From: Aquatica leii
Taxonomy: Eukaryota; Arthropoda; Insecta; Coleoptera; Lampyridae
Reading direction: 5' to 3'
DNA length: 64,000 nt
Assembly: GCA_035610365.1 (NCBI GenBank)
Contig: CM069432.1
Coordinates: 2,666,001-2,730,000, forward strand
Shown piece by piece: positions 45,998 through 57,073 of the stretch. A model generated the notes under the pieces. The model was not told where the DNA came from. It saw nothing but the letters and a program-made list of their open reading frames with translations, and made no database searches. Each line of letters begins with the position of its first letter. Positions within the stretch are counted from its first letter, which is position 1. A program made the position numbers and the translations under genes.

Positions 45998-47520
45998 TTA
46001 ATTTACGACCAAAGTATTAAAGTCATAACAGAAACGAAAATATGATGCTGTTCTTGTAGTGCCACTTGTTGGAGGAGCTTTCAATTTTGTTATGATATCA
46101 TCATTTTCAACCTCACATATGTCGTCAATCGCTGGAAAATAAAAAGTTGTTGATATGCGTTTTCTTCTCAAAAACTTCAAGGTAGTTGTATCTTTCGAAT
46201 ATTTTAATATCTGGCCAACACCAATTTAGTTTTAGCTTTAAATCTTACTAAAACAAAATCTCCATCATTTAAATCTTCTCTACAATTCTCCTCAACATCT
46301 TCCATTTCGTCACTTATTTCTTCATCAGAATTATCATAAATTGATAACCCATCACTTTCGGAAGACGATGAATTCGGAATTTTCGTTCTACATTTTTTCT
46401 TCGGTTGGTTGTCTACTTGTTTTTCTAGCTTAGTAAAAATGTTTCTTTTAAAGTACTTCTTTTTTTCGTCTTTTTCATTCTCAATTTGTTCCAGTCGTTC
46501 CTTCTCTGGGGTGTCAGTATAAACCCTTGAAGTCCCTGGCGTCCGTTTTCTTTGAGTTTCTTTTCTAATTGCTTTCGGAAAAGGTTTAACTAATTTAGGT
46601 GTCACTTTAGTGAGATGTTTTATGTCATTTTTATAAGCACTCCAAGATGGTGTATTTTGCAAAATTGTTATGTCACTTAAAACAATTATTTTGTTATTTC
46701 CCGTGAACTTTTCATTTTTTTCCTTAATAAAATTACTGTTTTTGTTATGTTCTTCTCCATCTTTCTCATTTATATTACCGCTATTGCCATTTTCAACCTC
46801 TATAACTGTAGTACGTTCTGCAATATTGTTCGAATTATCTACATTTGGTAAAGGTTGATCGGTAACGGCACTCGGAGTGAAATCTACATCACTAAACACC
46901 AAGCGGTTCTTTGGCCAAATTTCTGTGGTCTTAAAACTACTCACAATATTTTCATTTGTGAATGCTCTCAAATATGCACGATGGGTTAGTTCTGGAATAT
47001 TCCTAACCGTTATGGTTTTACCGGGATTGGACACCATCCAGTCATTAAATGCAATATTACAAAAAATTTTAAAAGGCCCAAAAACTCCGACGTCTAGTAG
47101 CTGCATTCGGTGGGTTGTATGGGGAGCGAAATTTAGTAAGACAATTCCATTTTCCCTACAGTATTAGACGCATGTAAGGCTAACATGTGACTCGTGGTTA
47201 TCGACTAACAACAAAATTGGATTGCTACGAGAGCAGGACGTATGTTTAACTATATGTTTTAATACAGAAGGAAACAACTCGTTAGTCATGAAACCAGACT
47301 TGTTTCCCAGTGACAGACTCGAAACTGGAGCATCGGCTAAAAAGTCCTCTATGTTTCTGATCCGAGGAAAAACATAAACAGGAGGCAGACTTTGTCCAGA
47401 TGCGCTAATAATTCCCACAAAAGTCACCAATTCACCTCTTTCAGCTGAGGCAGCTTGAGAAACTTGTTTCTTTCCAGTAGTCACTGACATGGACATTTAC
47501 CACTCTGAAGATGCAAGCTG
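45998..47520 (-). pseudogene. pogo-like (DDE_1) transposase, nearly one frame
   Basis: On the minus strand: KKQVSQAASAERGELVTFVGIISASGQSLPPVYVFPR (about 47470-47360), LLLVDNHESHVSL (second catalytic Asp, near 47200), an in-frame TAA at 47166-47164, then in the same frame NFAPHTTHRMQLLDVGVFGPFK (third catalytic residue, about 47135-47070). A long charged tail follows to 46204, and after a frame change the C terminus to 45998. The N-terminal DNA-binding part and first Asp region (upstream of 47500) are lost; a plus-strand pogo remnant starts nearby. Confidence 0.85.
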
Positions 47521-47734
47521 CAATGTCTTGCGAAACGTCAGTTTGTTTGGGTTCACGAACGACAATACGGCAAAGGCCAAGTTCTACTTCTTGTTTTGGC
47601 TCTCAAGAAGAGACTATGACCAAGCCTAAGTCTGGGTGTTTTACTACGACGCGGTCTAAGCCGAAAGTCGCTTATAATTTTAAGGTTAGAATACAACAAT
47701 CAATGTCACTTTTTTTAGTTCGTTGAAGTCTACA

Positions 47735-48423
47735 TACAATATTGAAACATCGCAGAACTTTTTGGTAAAACATACAATCGCGTCACAACTATCAAAAAAG
47801 GAGTAAAAGGATTCAAAACTACCGGCATTTATCCGTTGGACCAAAACTTATTTGGCAAAGAAGAATTTGAGGATGTATCTTTAGAACCTAACTTTACACC
47901 TGCAACAACATCCCTACATATCTGTAAAAGATGGTAACCTACATCCCACACCTAGAACTAGTCGAAAGCCGAATCAAGTCCCTGGAACAAGCAGTAACGT
48001 TGGTGTTGCAGACCCAAATCATGAGCGACAAAAATAGAAAAACGCAGTAAAAAGGTTCCGCGTATTGGACCAAAAAAATTCCTAGAATCGTCTTCGTCTA
48101 GTGAAGCATCTTCAGCAAAAATAACCAAAATTTTCGATAATGACGCAACTGACAACGAAGATATAACGGTTCAGATAAGGCATATTTCATTTGAAGAACT
48201 TTATCCTCTACCTACACCGGTACCCCGAGTGTCCACTAGAAGAAAGAAGCAAAAGTCAACAATATTAACGTCTACTCCACTTAAGTCAGAATTGGAAGAG
48301 AAGGAAAAGAAGAAAACGAATATAGTATTGGCAGCTACCAGAAACGTGTTTCAAGAAGGAAAGGCGAAAAAGTCTACTAGGAAAACTACAAAAACCACAA
48401 AAAACAAACCACTTCGAGTTTGA
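47735..48423 (+). pseudogene. Second pogo-like transposase remnant, C-terminal half
   Basis: On the plus strand IAELFGKTYNRVTTIKKGVKGFKTTGIYPLD...NLFGKEEFEDV (about 47736-47880) matches the region after the DDE core of pogo transposases. A stop near 47937 and a frame change near 48040 follow, then a Ser/acidic patch and a Lys-rich tail to 48423. It points away from the minus-strand pogo at 45998-47520; the two share no obvious recent identity, so they are separate families. Confidence 0.72.
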
Positions 48424-48640
48424 TATACACTTTTGCTACTTTACCTTTAACCAATCAAAAGCTATAGAGTACATGTACGCTCAATTTGCAGCCAACGAGT
48501 AAATGCACCACTACCCCAACCGACCACCACACCTCCACCCTCACTCACTTTAGGTTATTTCAAATAACAAGATTGGAGGGGGATGGAATTCCTACGCACA
48601 TTCTTTCTATTGGTATTGAGTTTCAGTCCACTTCAAACGT

Positions 48641-49301
48641 TCGTCGAGCGTTGTAGACAGTTTTTTTGATAGACCAGGCAATAGTGTTTCCACAGTGACA
48701 AAAAAAGGAATATTATCACTTGTCAAAGTAAGTAGAGAAAGGAGTGATGGTTATAGCTCCTCTTTAGAGAGTTTGGACACTCTTCTCATTCACACTAAAT
48801 GTCGAAACAATTACACTAGACCGCAATTCATCAAGGCTCATTTAAAGAAACAGACAACTTCAGCATTCTCTGAACCATTTAAGCCTGCAACTTTGAGGTG
48901 CAAACAATTTAAATTTGATTTTAAAAAAATGTTTTTTTGTGCCGCTAGTGTTGCTGGTGAAGAGAGACGTAGGAAGATATTTTCAGTTACTAACATCACA
49001 AAAGAACGCGGCAAAACTGACATATAAGTAACGAGTAAAGATGCTGCTCGGGCTAGACATGACCAATGGGGAGATGAAGTGATGGGTCGTCTTGATGAGT
49101 ATTGGTTGGACTTCGTGAGGCCATCATACCAAAAATCCTCAACATCTACGTATGGAGACTATGTTTCAAACACAGTGGAACAGGTTAATGACTTACTGGA
49201 AGGGAATAGTGACTGTCAGTTTACTGTAAAACAAATTATGAACGCTATTACTGAAAAGAAACTTGAGTGGAGAACTATCTAAACAGAACTACAATAAAAG
49301 A

Positions 49302-49336
<35 letters not shown>

Positions 49337-50339
49337 GTTGAAGAGGTATGAAAATCGCATAATCGTGATCCTAGGATCCAACAGATTCAAGGTACCAGTA
49401 ATTTGTTTTAGAGACACCGGGTACAAATAACCACCACTTGGTATAATCAGAAAGAAAGTAATGAAAAAGAAGAGCAACTCAAGATTGTCCGAAAAGCTGC
49501 TGAGATAATAAGGCAAAATATTCTGACTGAAGTGTACAATTATAACACTTACCCGCCAAGAGATAACTTTTTGAAGGATGCTGATTCTCTTCCTTAATCC
49601 CTCCAAACCTTTCTTGAGGAGGTTCTGTTAAAAAAAAACAAAAAAACTAAAGAATCAAAAAAGAAGTGTGTTGCTATTAGACATGCTATCATATCAGCTG
49701 TCAGGCTTTGTACCTTCTTGTCACCAATACTGACAAGCATCTCCCTTCGACAACACAGGAAATACGCCTCAAAGAACTTGATTGAACTTTTAGCTAGTTT
49801 ACGTTTCAGCTCATCATACTATGAAACACAAAAATTGGAATTATCTGCGATTGCTCATGCTCAGCTAACCGACAATCCTGCTGCACTCAACCAACTTGAT
49901 TTTGATAACGTGCATTTTAATATTTGTACTATAGACGGACTTAATACCTTCTGCGCTATGGGTGGTATCAAATGTGTCACTCCATCCAAACATGTTAAAG
50001 AGGTTCAGAAATACCAAGATTGAACACAGACCCACGTCTGCTGAAATTATTTTGATAGAAACATACGCAGCGATAAAAGCAGGTCTAAAAAATGTATCTG
50101 TAGCACCAATTGATATACCAGAAGAGCCACCATATCCTGCACCACAGGACATCCTTTGGTTTGTTGCCAAAAAGCAAGGTATTACAATCCCAGAATGGAA
50201 GAGGTACATGAATTGTATAACAAGAGGAAAACGAAGTGAAAAGACTCAAGTGATTACCCTTCTTTTTATAAATACCCCTCCATCAAAATATGACACAGTT
50301 TATACAGCGCTGCACTATGCACGTAAAATGTGTGACTAA
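48641..50339 (+). pseudogene. Element B, N-terminal half (same superfamily as element A)
   Basis: Coding shows LIHTKCRNNYTRPQFIKAHLKK and a Cys-containing MFFCAASVAGEERRRK (48780-48980), which correspond to the Cys/His N-terminal modules of element A-type proteins. An in-frame TAA is at 49025-49027 and the same frame continues to 49282. An ATT microsatellite (49303-49333) interrupts. Coding resumes about 49450 (EEQLKIVRKAAEIIRQNIL), a TAA near 49594, then ISLRQHRKYASKNLIELLASLRFSSSYYE (49740-49820) and, after a shift near 50020, EHRPTSAEIILIETYAAIKAG...GKRSEKTQVITLLFINTPPSKYDTV to the stop at 50337-50339. Confidence 0.6.
49303..49333 (+). repeat. ATT microsatellite inside element B
   Basis: About ten uninterrupted ATT units. 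It interrupts coding of element B. Confidence 0.95.
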
Positions 50340-52640
50340 ATAGATCATAAACATGTATTTGTAACTTTTGATCAACTCCTATATTGGAAAGCCAGAAATA
50401 TTGTTGCAGCTGCCACAAATACATCAGACACTGAGCTGTCGAGTTGTGTTGTACGTTTCGGCAGATTTCATCTGCTGTCATTTTTGTGGTGTATAGGGTA
50501 CCTAATGATAGGAGCTAGTTTAAAAAAAAGTTTTTTCCACTATTTATGCTCCATTATCAGTGGACAATATGCTGACTGGACACACCTTTGCCAAAGCAGT
50601 ACGAGGTCATATTCTTGTCGAAAATACCTTGTTAAACATAATATTAGACAAAGTTGAACTCTCGGAGGAGGAGCAGAAATGCATTAACACCTTTACCTCT
50701 CCGAGGCTTCATTGAATAGTTTGAACGAAAACAAATTACTTGAATCGGTGGTTATCAAATTTGGAGAAGCACTGAACAGGCTCAGCAACAATGGACCCAC
50801 TGCAATGTTATAAATCCAATACATCAAATGGTGAATGGGATAAAAGGGTACATCTATGCAAAGAAGTCTGACGATTTCCTTGCTCATCTAAATTTTTTAA
50901 AGCGAATGATACCTTATTTTGACGCTACTGGACACTTTCCATATGCCAAGTGTTGCTACTTATATGTACAGGATATGGAAACCCTCTGTACTCTGTTGAC
51001 ACCAGATGAGTATGAGAAGTTCGTGAACAAAGGCTACTTCACTATGAGAAGAAAGAACCAATTCTGTTCCGGTATGTGGTCAGACATGACCATTGAGAGA
51101 ACCTTAATGAGGTCATTCTCAAGTCGAGGTGGAATGACCCGTGGTAGAAGTATGACAGATAGTGTTCTCAGTAAATAGGTAATTGAGATGACTGCAACTG
51201 AAAACATATGTGTTTTACTCGAGAAGAATATTGTGGTGTTTTGTTTTCATCAAACGAGCAGCACAAGGATTTTGGAGAAGCTTGCCAAAGTAGAGACGCA
51301 ATTGACATTGGCAAACTTACACAACGGTTTGATAATCACTCTCTTTTTCTAAGGATCGAAAAAAGCATGTCAACAGCGACAGGAGTCGTAGGAGATAACA
51401 CAATCTTATGCCATGATGTAGTTACAATTGGCAAACAAGCAATGGCAAAAATACAAAAGTTGCCATTTAGAAACATTAAACTGTCACGTAAAGATCGCGC
51501 ACTTCCTCTTTTCTCAATGAATTCGACAATCAAGATTGACAATGAAAAAGTTGTCGTGTATCGATTATTGCTTTTTCAGCAAATTTCCAACACCAAGAAA
51601 TCAGACGAGGATTTGAAGAATTATATGCAATATGAATTAGCTCCATACCCTCTGGCATTTTTCAGCGAAAGTGGAATAGGAAAATGCAAACAGTCAGCAC
51701 TATACACACTGTTTAAGTAAATTGATAGGGACGTTGATTTAACTACCTTTGAATTTGTTGTTGATAGGGAATTCCTAGTTTACAGTTGTTTGGCAAAAAG
51801 AGACAACTGTATCAATTATTTGTGTGAATTACGTTAGATTTTTAGATTTCTAAAGACCCATTATCATGGGAAAGGTTGTACAGTGGCTTTTGATGGGTAC
51901 ACTAACACAACAGAGAGCACAAAAGCAGCTGAACAAAGTCGACGATATCTAATCAGGAGATGTGTGGATATGAATATCAGTTTGGAAAGTGAAATAAAAG
52001 TCAAACAAGAAGATTTCTTTTCCCACTATCATAATAAGAGTCAGCTGCAAAAAAAATGGGATAATATCGTTCCAAACTTCAAGTGATGCTGACATATCGC
52101 AAAATTTTACAATAGCTGTTGTAAGAGAGGACGTCGATTTGGTTGTTTTCTTGGTAGCGAAAATCTCAACTGATCGCGACATTATACTGGTAAAACCTGG
52201 AAGAGAAAAGACGAAGACTATTGTATATTCATCACAACAGCTACAACAGGAGTCGAAAATGAAGGACAATGCCCATTTGTTATTTTTACATGCATTCACA
52301 TGCTGTGACTCAACACCCGCAGCGTATCGTAAAATAAAGTAGGTTTTGTCAAAATGTACCAGAAGTCCAAAATCATACAACAGGCAGCTAAAGAAATTTT
52401 AGCCGTTCTTCCTCACGTAACTCAATAGAGACAGCTGGCTCTCTCGTGGTATGGCGCTCCAGCCACAGAAAAATCCCTCAACTAGTTCCGCTACAAATCA
52501 TTTATCAAAGCAGCTGCAAACATCAAACCTGATGTCTCAATTCTCTCTTCAACCGAAGGAGCTGTTCATTATCAAGAATTGCTGCGCGCTGATAAAACAT
52601 AGCTTCCAGTAACATATCTAAAAAGAAACCCGATTGCGTT
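50340..52640 (+). pseudogene. Element B, C-terminal half with PIN/XPG-like module
   Basis: After the stop the frame continues (HKHVFVTFDQLLYWKARNIV) and, after shifts, VRFGRFHLLSFLWCIG (50450-50500), aligning with the LRIGSFHLQKNFLRCLG part of element A. FFDATGHFPYAKCCYLYVQD-type and RGGMTRGRSMTDSVLSK regions follow (50910-51175), then 51208-51720. The nuclease-like module shows AFDGYTNTTESTKAAEQSRR (51883-51945) and REDVDLVVFLVAK (52115-52155). HAFTCCDSTPAA (52290-52325) matches the LTGCDSTS motif of element A. Many stops and shifts; more decayed than element A. Confidence 0.6.
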
Positions 52641-54790
52641 ATCTTAAATCCATGCACTTGAACAAACATCATGGCATGTAAATAGGACGGCGTCAATATT
52701 TTTTTCTATTTTTGTAGTTCAAGTTGTTTGCCCTTTATCTCTCCAAAAAGAACGGAAATTGTTCTCGGCTTTGAATTAGTATTAAAAACTCTAAATCCAA
52801 ACAGTCCCGGCTGTTGTTTCCCAATTATAGCTTTAGTAGTATGTAATAGTTTAATGCGAAATGATTGCAAACTGGAGGGTACCTCTTTTATAAAAAATTT
52901 TTCTAAAGAAGCACAAAAATGGGTATTTGGGCTGTGTTGGTAACGCTTAGCTTTTCTTTTCCAAGTCACGTACGTTAAGAAACACAAAGCAAGCAACAAA
53001 ATCTCAAAACATCAAACTTTGTTTGACACAAAATATTTTCAAGAAAAAAGTCACCTTCGCAAAGCTCAAAAAATAATATTGCGCTCACAAGCACGAGGAA
53101 AGGTCGAAAAATTGTGATTCACGTCCACTGACTCATTTTCTGCTGGCTTAGATACGTTTGAACGCATTCGGATAAATGTAAAATTTTCTCTAGACACAAT
53201 CAATTTTAGAGCCAAAATGGAACTCTCAGAAATTTAGCCAGACTTTGCTTGAATACGCTTGGATTAAATAAATCCTTCAATGATTAAATAAACAGTTTAT
53301 ATTGCGTGATCCCTGACAATTGCTTCACAACACTCTAACTAGTTGATGTGCATTTTTAAAAAACGACAAAACTAAATGCTAGATTTGACCCGAATTTTAT
53401 GGGGGTTCACAGTTCTACAGCTTCTAAGATTATGACACGATTCGAGCTACGTTGCCACATCCTTTCAGATGTAAAAGTGGCAAAATGGAGATTTCATCTC
53501 ACTAGTAATTACTGATAGTTTTTATTATAAAACTTTATAAATCAGGTATTAAATTATTTCGTTTACGCATTTTAAAATTTGAACATAATTTATCGGTTTA
53601 GTAGAACATGTGTGTTTCGAAGTTGCTTTTGGTGACCACTACGGCTTTTTTTTGCGGCTAAGGGTAGCTTTGTCGATGTCGTAATATTACACCAGCATCA
53701 AAACCGCCACAATTTTTGTATTGAAATGATTTGCTTAATAATTTAAAATAACCAATAAACTATTACCCTAGAACGCTGCAATATAAAAGAAAGTTGCACA
53801 TAAACATATAGAGGACAAAATTTACTATAAAAAAGTCGGCAGAAGGGTACAATTACGTTCAATAGTTTAGAAAATACAAGTGTGCAAAGTTGCACGAAAA
53901 TGTCTTACATTACATTAAAATTCTGTAACTCTTAAACTATTAGTTATAATTATACACTCCCGCAAACTTTTTTGTAGTAAATTTTGTGCTCAATAAGTTG
54001 TTTATTTGTAATTTCTATCTATATTGTACCGTTTTTGCAGCCTACAAAGCGGAAGCTTGCGCGGATCTAATTTTGCAATTACTATAATTATTTTTCAGCT
54101 TTGCTCAGTAAAATTAAGACTATAGATATATTTTTAAAACATAAAACAAATCATAAGGAATATCTTGTGTAATAATAATAAACACTGCATCCGAAAAATA
54201 CAAAAAATGAAGTGAAATTAGGCACCACCGCAAGTTCCAGATTTGTTTCATCTGAGCGTTTCATCGTTTCGTTACACGAGCCTTTGAATCAACCTCCCTA
54301 TAATATATTTATTAAGAAACTAAAATATTACTTTAAAATATGTTAAAATGTTTGCGTTCAAATCCAAAGTAACATCAAAAACATTCGTTTGCATAAACCA
54401 CAAGTTATTATTAAGCAATTGAAAAAACTAAGATAACGAAAACAATGCTTTAAAATTATAAATATACTATTGTGTTTGCTTTGTATATGGCATTCTATGC
54501 TCTTATCTATACTTGTAATTTTATCATGTTTTTTTAAGAAAATGCTTTTTTTTATTTAATCTTGTTATACTAATTAAAGACTAATAATAAAATTTTGTAA
54601 CTTGATAAATTTTATAAACCGTCACTTTATTGTTAGTAATAGAAAACAAACAGATATAAAGATTATTCCATAAAATTAAACTATTATCTTGTTTTACAGC
54701 CAATATTTTGTTTTTATGGCATTTGCATAACTGCATATTTTACAGGCTAGCAAAAAAAATTATTATTTCAAATATAATTTTTATTGTTCT
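52641..54790. other. Non-coding stretch
   Basis: An open frame of 97 codons on the minus strand (52706-52999) has no recognisable motif. The rest has no coding. The end of element B is likely within the first part. Confidence 0.45.
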
Positions 54791-55037
54791 TAAGTGTCAT
54801 AAGTTTTAATTTTTCGCTATTGTAAATTGTCTTTGACAGTTTTTGCGCACTTATCAACATTAACGAAAAATTATTTTTGAGAGATTTTGAGACTTTGAGG
54901 TGGCCTCCTAAGTCTCTGTTCAATCAATAAAATGTTGTATTCAATTCGTTTCACTCGGGTTTAAAAATTCCCTCTCGAGAAAAATGCGTCTAATTTACAC
55001 AAGAACTCGTTAAACAAACTACTATTTTTTAAATCAG
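54791..55037 (+). repeat. Dispersed repeat, copy 2
   Basis: It is the same family and orientation as 43455-43755, with the shared strings ttttaatttttcgctattg, gagagattttgagactttg and aataaaatgttgtattcaa. It is shorter by one internal deletion in the palindromic core. Confidence 0.75.
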
Positions 55038-55640
55038 AAATAAAAAACGCAGTTCTTGTAGTCTAGTGCAATTAGGTTTTTTTACTACTGTTGTTTATTA
55101 TTAGAATTGATATCGAGTGATTTATAAACAACTTTTTAGAGCTACAAATTTTAATTTGTCATATGTAAAATGATTTGTGATTTTTTAACGTCCTGATCAT
55201 AACATTTAATGTAAGTATCATTATTTGCAGCTTTTTCTTAAAAATTGATAAATTCAATGATGTTATTCTGTTTTGATTGCACAAAATTTTAAATTAAAAT
55301 TAGCCAGTAGCTCGGATTTAGCTAAAATGCTGAAATAAAAAAAAAAATTGTCCAACAAAACTAAATTACGAACTGCACCAACTAACTCTTTTAATAAGAT
55401 AAATAATTGCTCAACTTCTAAAGAACAATATATTTTTTTTTAATTAATAACAATTTTAAAGAAAAATAAGTTTTGTCACTAATAAACAATGAAAACCCAT
55501 TTTGAATTTGATAATATGATATAAATATTTTTAAAATAATATCCGATGAGATAGATCTGATAGCAGCAGAAGCAAAATAACAAGCATATTGCAAAATACG
55601 TTTATAAAAATTCATACAAAAAAGAAGAAATTCACTAATA
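55038..55640. other. Non-coding AT-rich stretch
   Basis: I see nothing recognisable before the hAT coding starts. Confidence 0.4.
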
Positions 55641-56860
55641 TAATTTTGAGAAAAAATTATTTAGGCGTATGGTACCAATCGGTAAGCAGTTTAATTAAAG
55701 TATTAATAGTTTTCAAAATGCTGATTTACGTGTTATTGAAGACCATTACATTTGAACTTCGGTTGATGAAATAACCGATTACAGAGGTCGATATATAGCA
55801 AATTTTGTAGTTGGTAAATTGTCTGAACTAGAACCAGGAAAAGCTCATTTGCTAGCATCCAAAGAAATTCCACAGACCAATCATAAAACAGTTGCAAATA
55901 TTTTCGATGATTGTTTGCGTAAGTTTTTTAATGCTTGATTAATATAATCGAATCTATTAATTACAATTATATAATTTTATGTTTCTAGGACTTCTGTATC
56001 CCAATGGCGTAAAAAAAAGGTTCTCTTATTCGTAACCGATGCAGCACTTTATATAATCAAATCCGCTCAGGCATTAGAAATATTTTATCCGAATTTAAAA
56101 CATTTAACTTGTCTAGCACATGGAATACATAGGGTATATTAATTCTTTAGAGAAGAATTTGCAATAATAAACAAGTTAATTTCTGCCACCAAAAAGGTAA
56201 AAATCTCTAACATATTAGATTCTCTTTTTGATTATTGGATCTTGTTTCGGGTTTTTGTGAAAGCATCATTAAGGGCCTATAAAGAAAAACTTCCAAATGT
56301 TAAACTTCCACCGGAACCTATCATAACCAGATGGGGAACTTGGTTATCTGCTTGCATTTTTATGCCACACATTTTGGTAAAATTCAAGAGGTGTACAGTT
56401 CATACTATAATCTGATATTGTCTTATACATTATTTGAATTGTCTTACTTCAAGTGATGGAATTATTTGACGAGACGGCCTATAAAAACGCACTATTCCGG
56501 CATTCCTGACGAATTTAAGAAGCTAGAAAAAAGCGATACCGCAATGAACGAATCTTTCGTTACATTCGAAAGAACAAGAGCAATTATCAGACCATGACCA
56601 GAGAATATAGGAAGAAAAATTAATCAAAAATTGGATTCCGTCACATCAAAAAATCCTTCCTTTGACCTCTTTAAACAATAACTGAAATTCAAAAAGGAGA
56701 GGTCATGAAGCATCAATAGAAAATATCTTTAACAATAACAGAAACATCGGCATTAAAATTTGCTCCACCAACATCTTGTGATGTCGAAAGAACTTTTTCC
56801 TTCTATAAAAATATTTTAAATGATAACACAGCCTAACACACATTTTGATGCCAGGATTTT
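55641..56860 (+). pseudogene. hAT transposase remnant with an intron
   Basis: Coding shows TSVDEITDYRGRYIANFVVGKL (55755-55820), where the first catalytic Asp of hAT transposases lies, then LLASKEIPQTNHKTVANIFDDCL up to the intron at 55919. After splicing it reads RLLYPNGVKKKVLLFVTDAALYIIKS (second Asp region), CLAHGIHRV, and a TAA near 56141. RAYKEKLPNVKLPPEPIITRWGTW (56280-56345) and the C-terminal dimerisation motif LKFAPPTSCDVERTFSFYKNIL (56755-56820, with the conserved Glu) follow. Several stops and shifts kill it. The BED finger is not seen. It is unrelated in detail to the hAT remnant at 5622-6606. Confidence 0.82.
55919..55988 (+). other. Spliceosomal intron, 70 bp
   Basis: The donor gtaagt is at 55919-55924 and the acceptor tttctag ends at 55988. 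Removing it joins the two flanking hAT reading frames in phase (a codon split after its first base). A branch-like string ttaatta lies before the acceptor. Confidence 0.8.
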
Positions 56861-57073
56861 TGTAGCTGTTTTTAAGTAAATTTTGGGTGCAGAATCCAAA
56901 ACTGTCTTCAGATTTGATTTATCAGATCTAGTTTTTGAGATGTTTGTATTTAACTTTTATACTTTTTACGTTATTACTAATACTATCTGCTTCAAGTACT
57001 AGTAAAAAAACACATAAAATCCAAAGTAATGTATTTATTTCACAAAATAAACAAATAAGTTTATAAATTATAT

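Noticed and set aside
52706-52999. 97-codon minus-strand open frame
   Set aside because: No recognisable domain and no context; cannot be told from chance, though a decayed element is possible.
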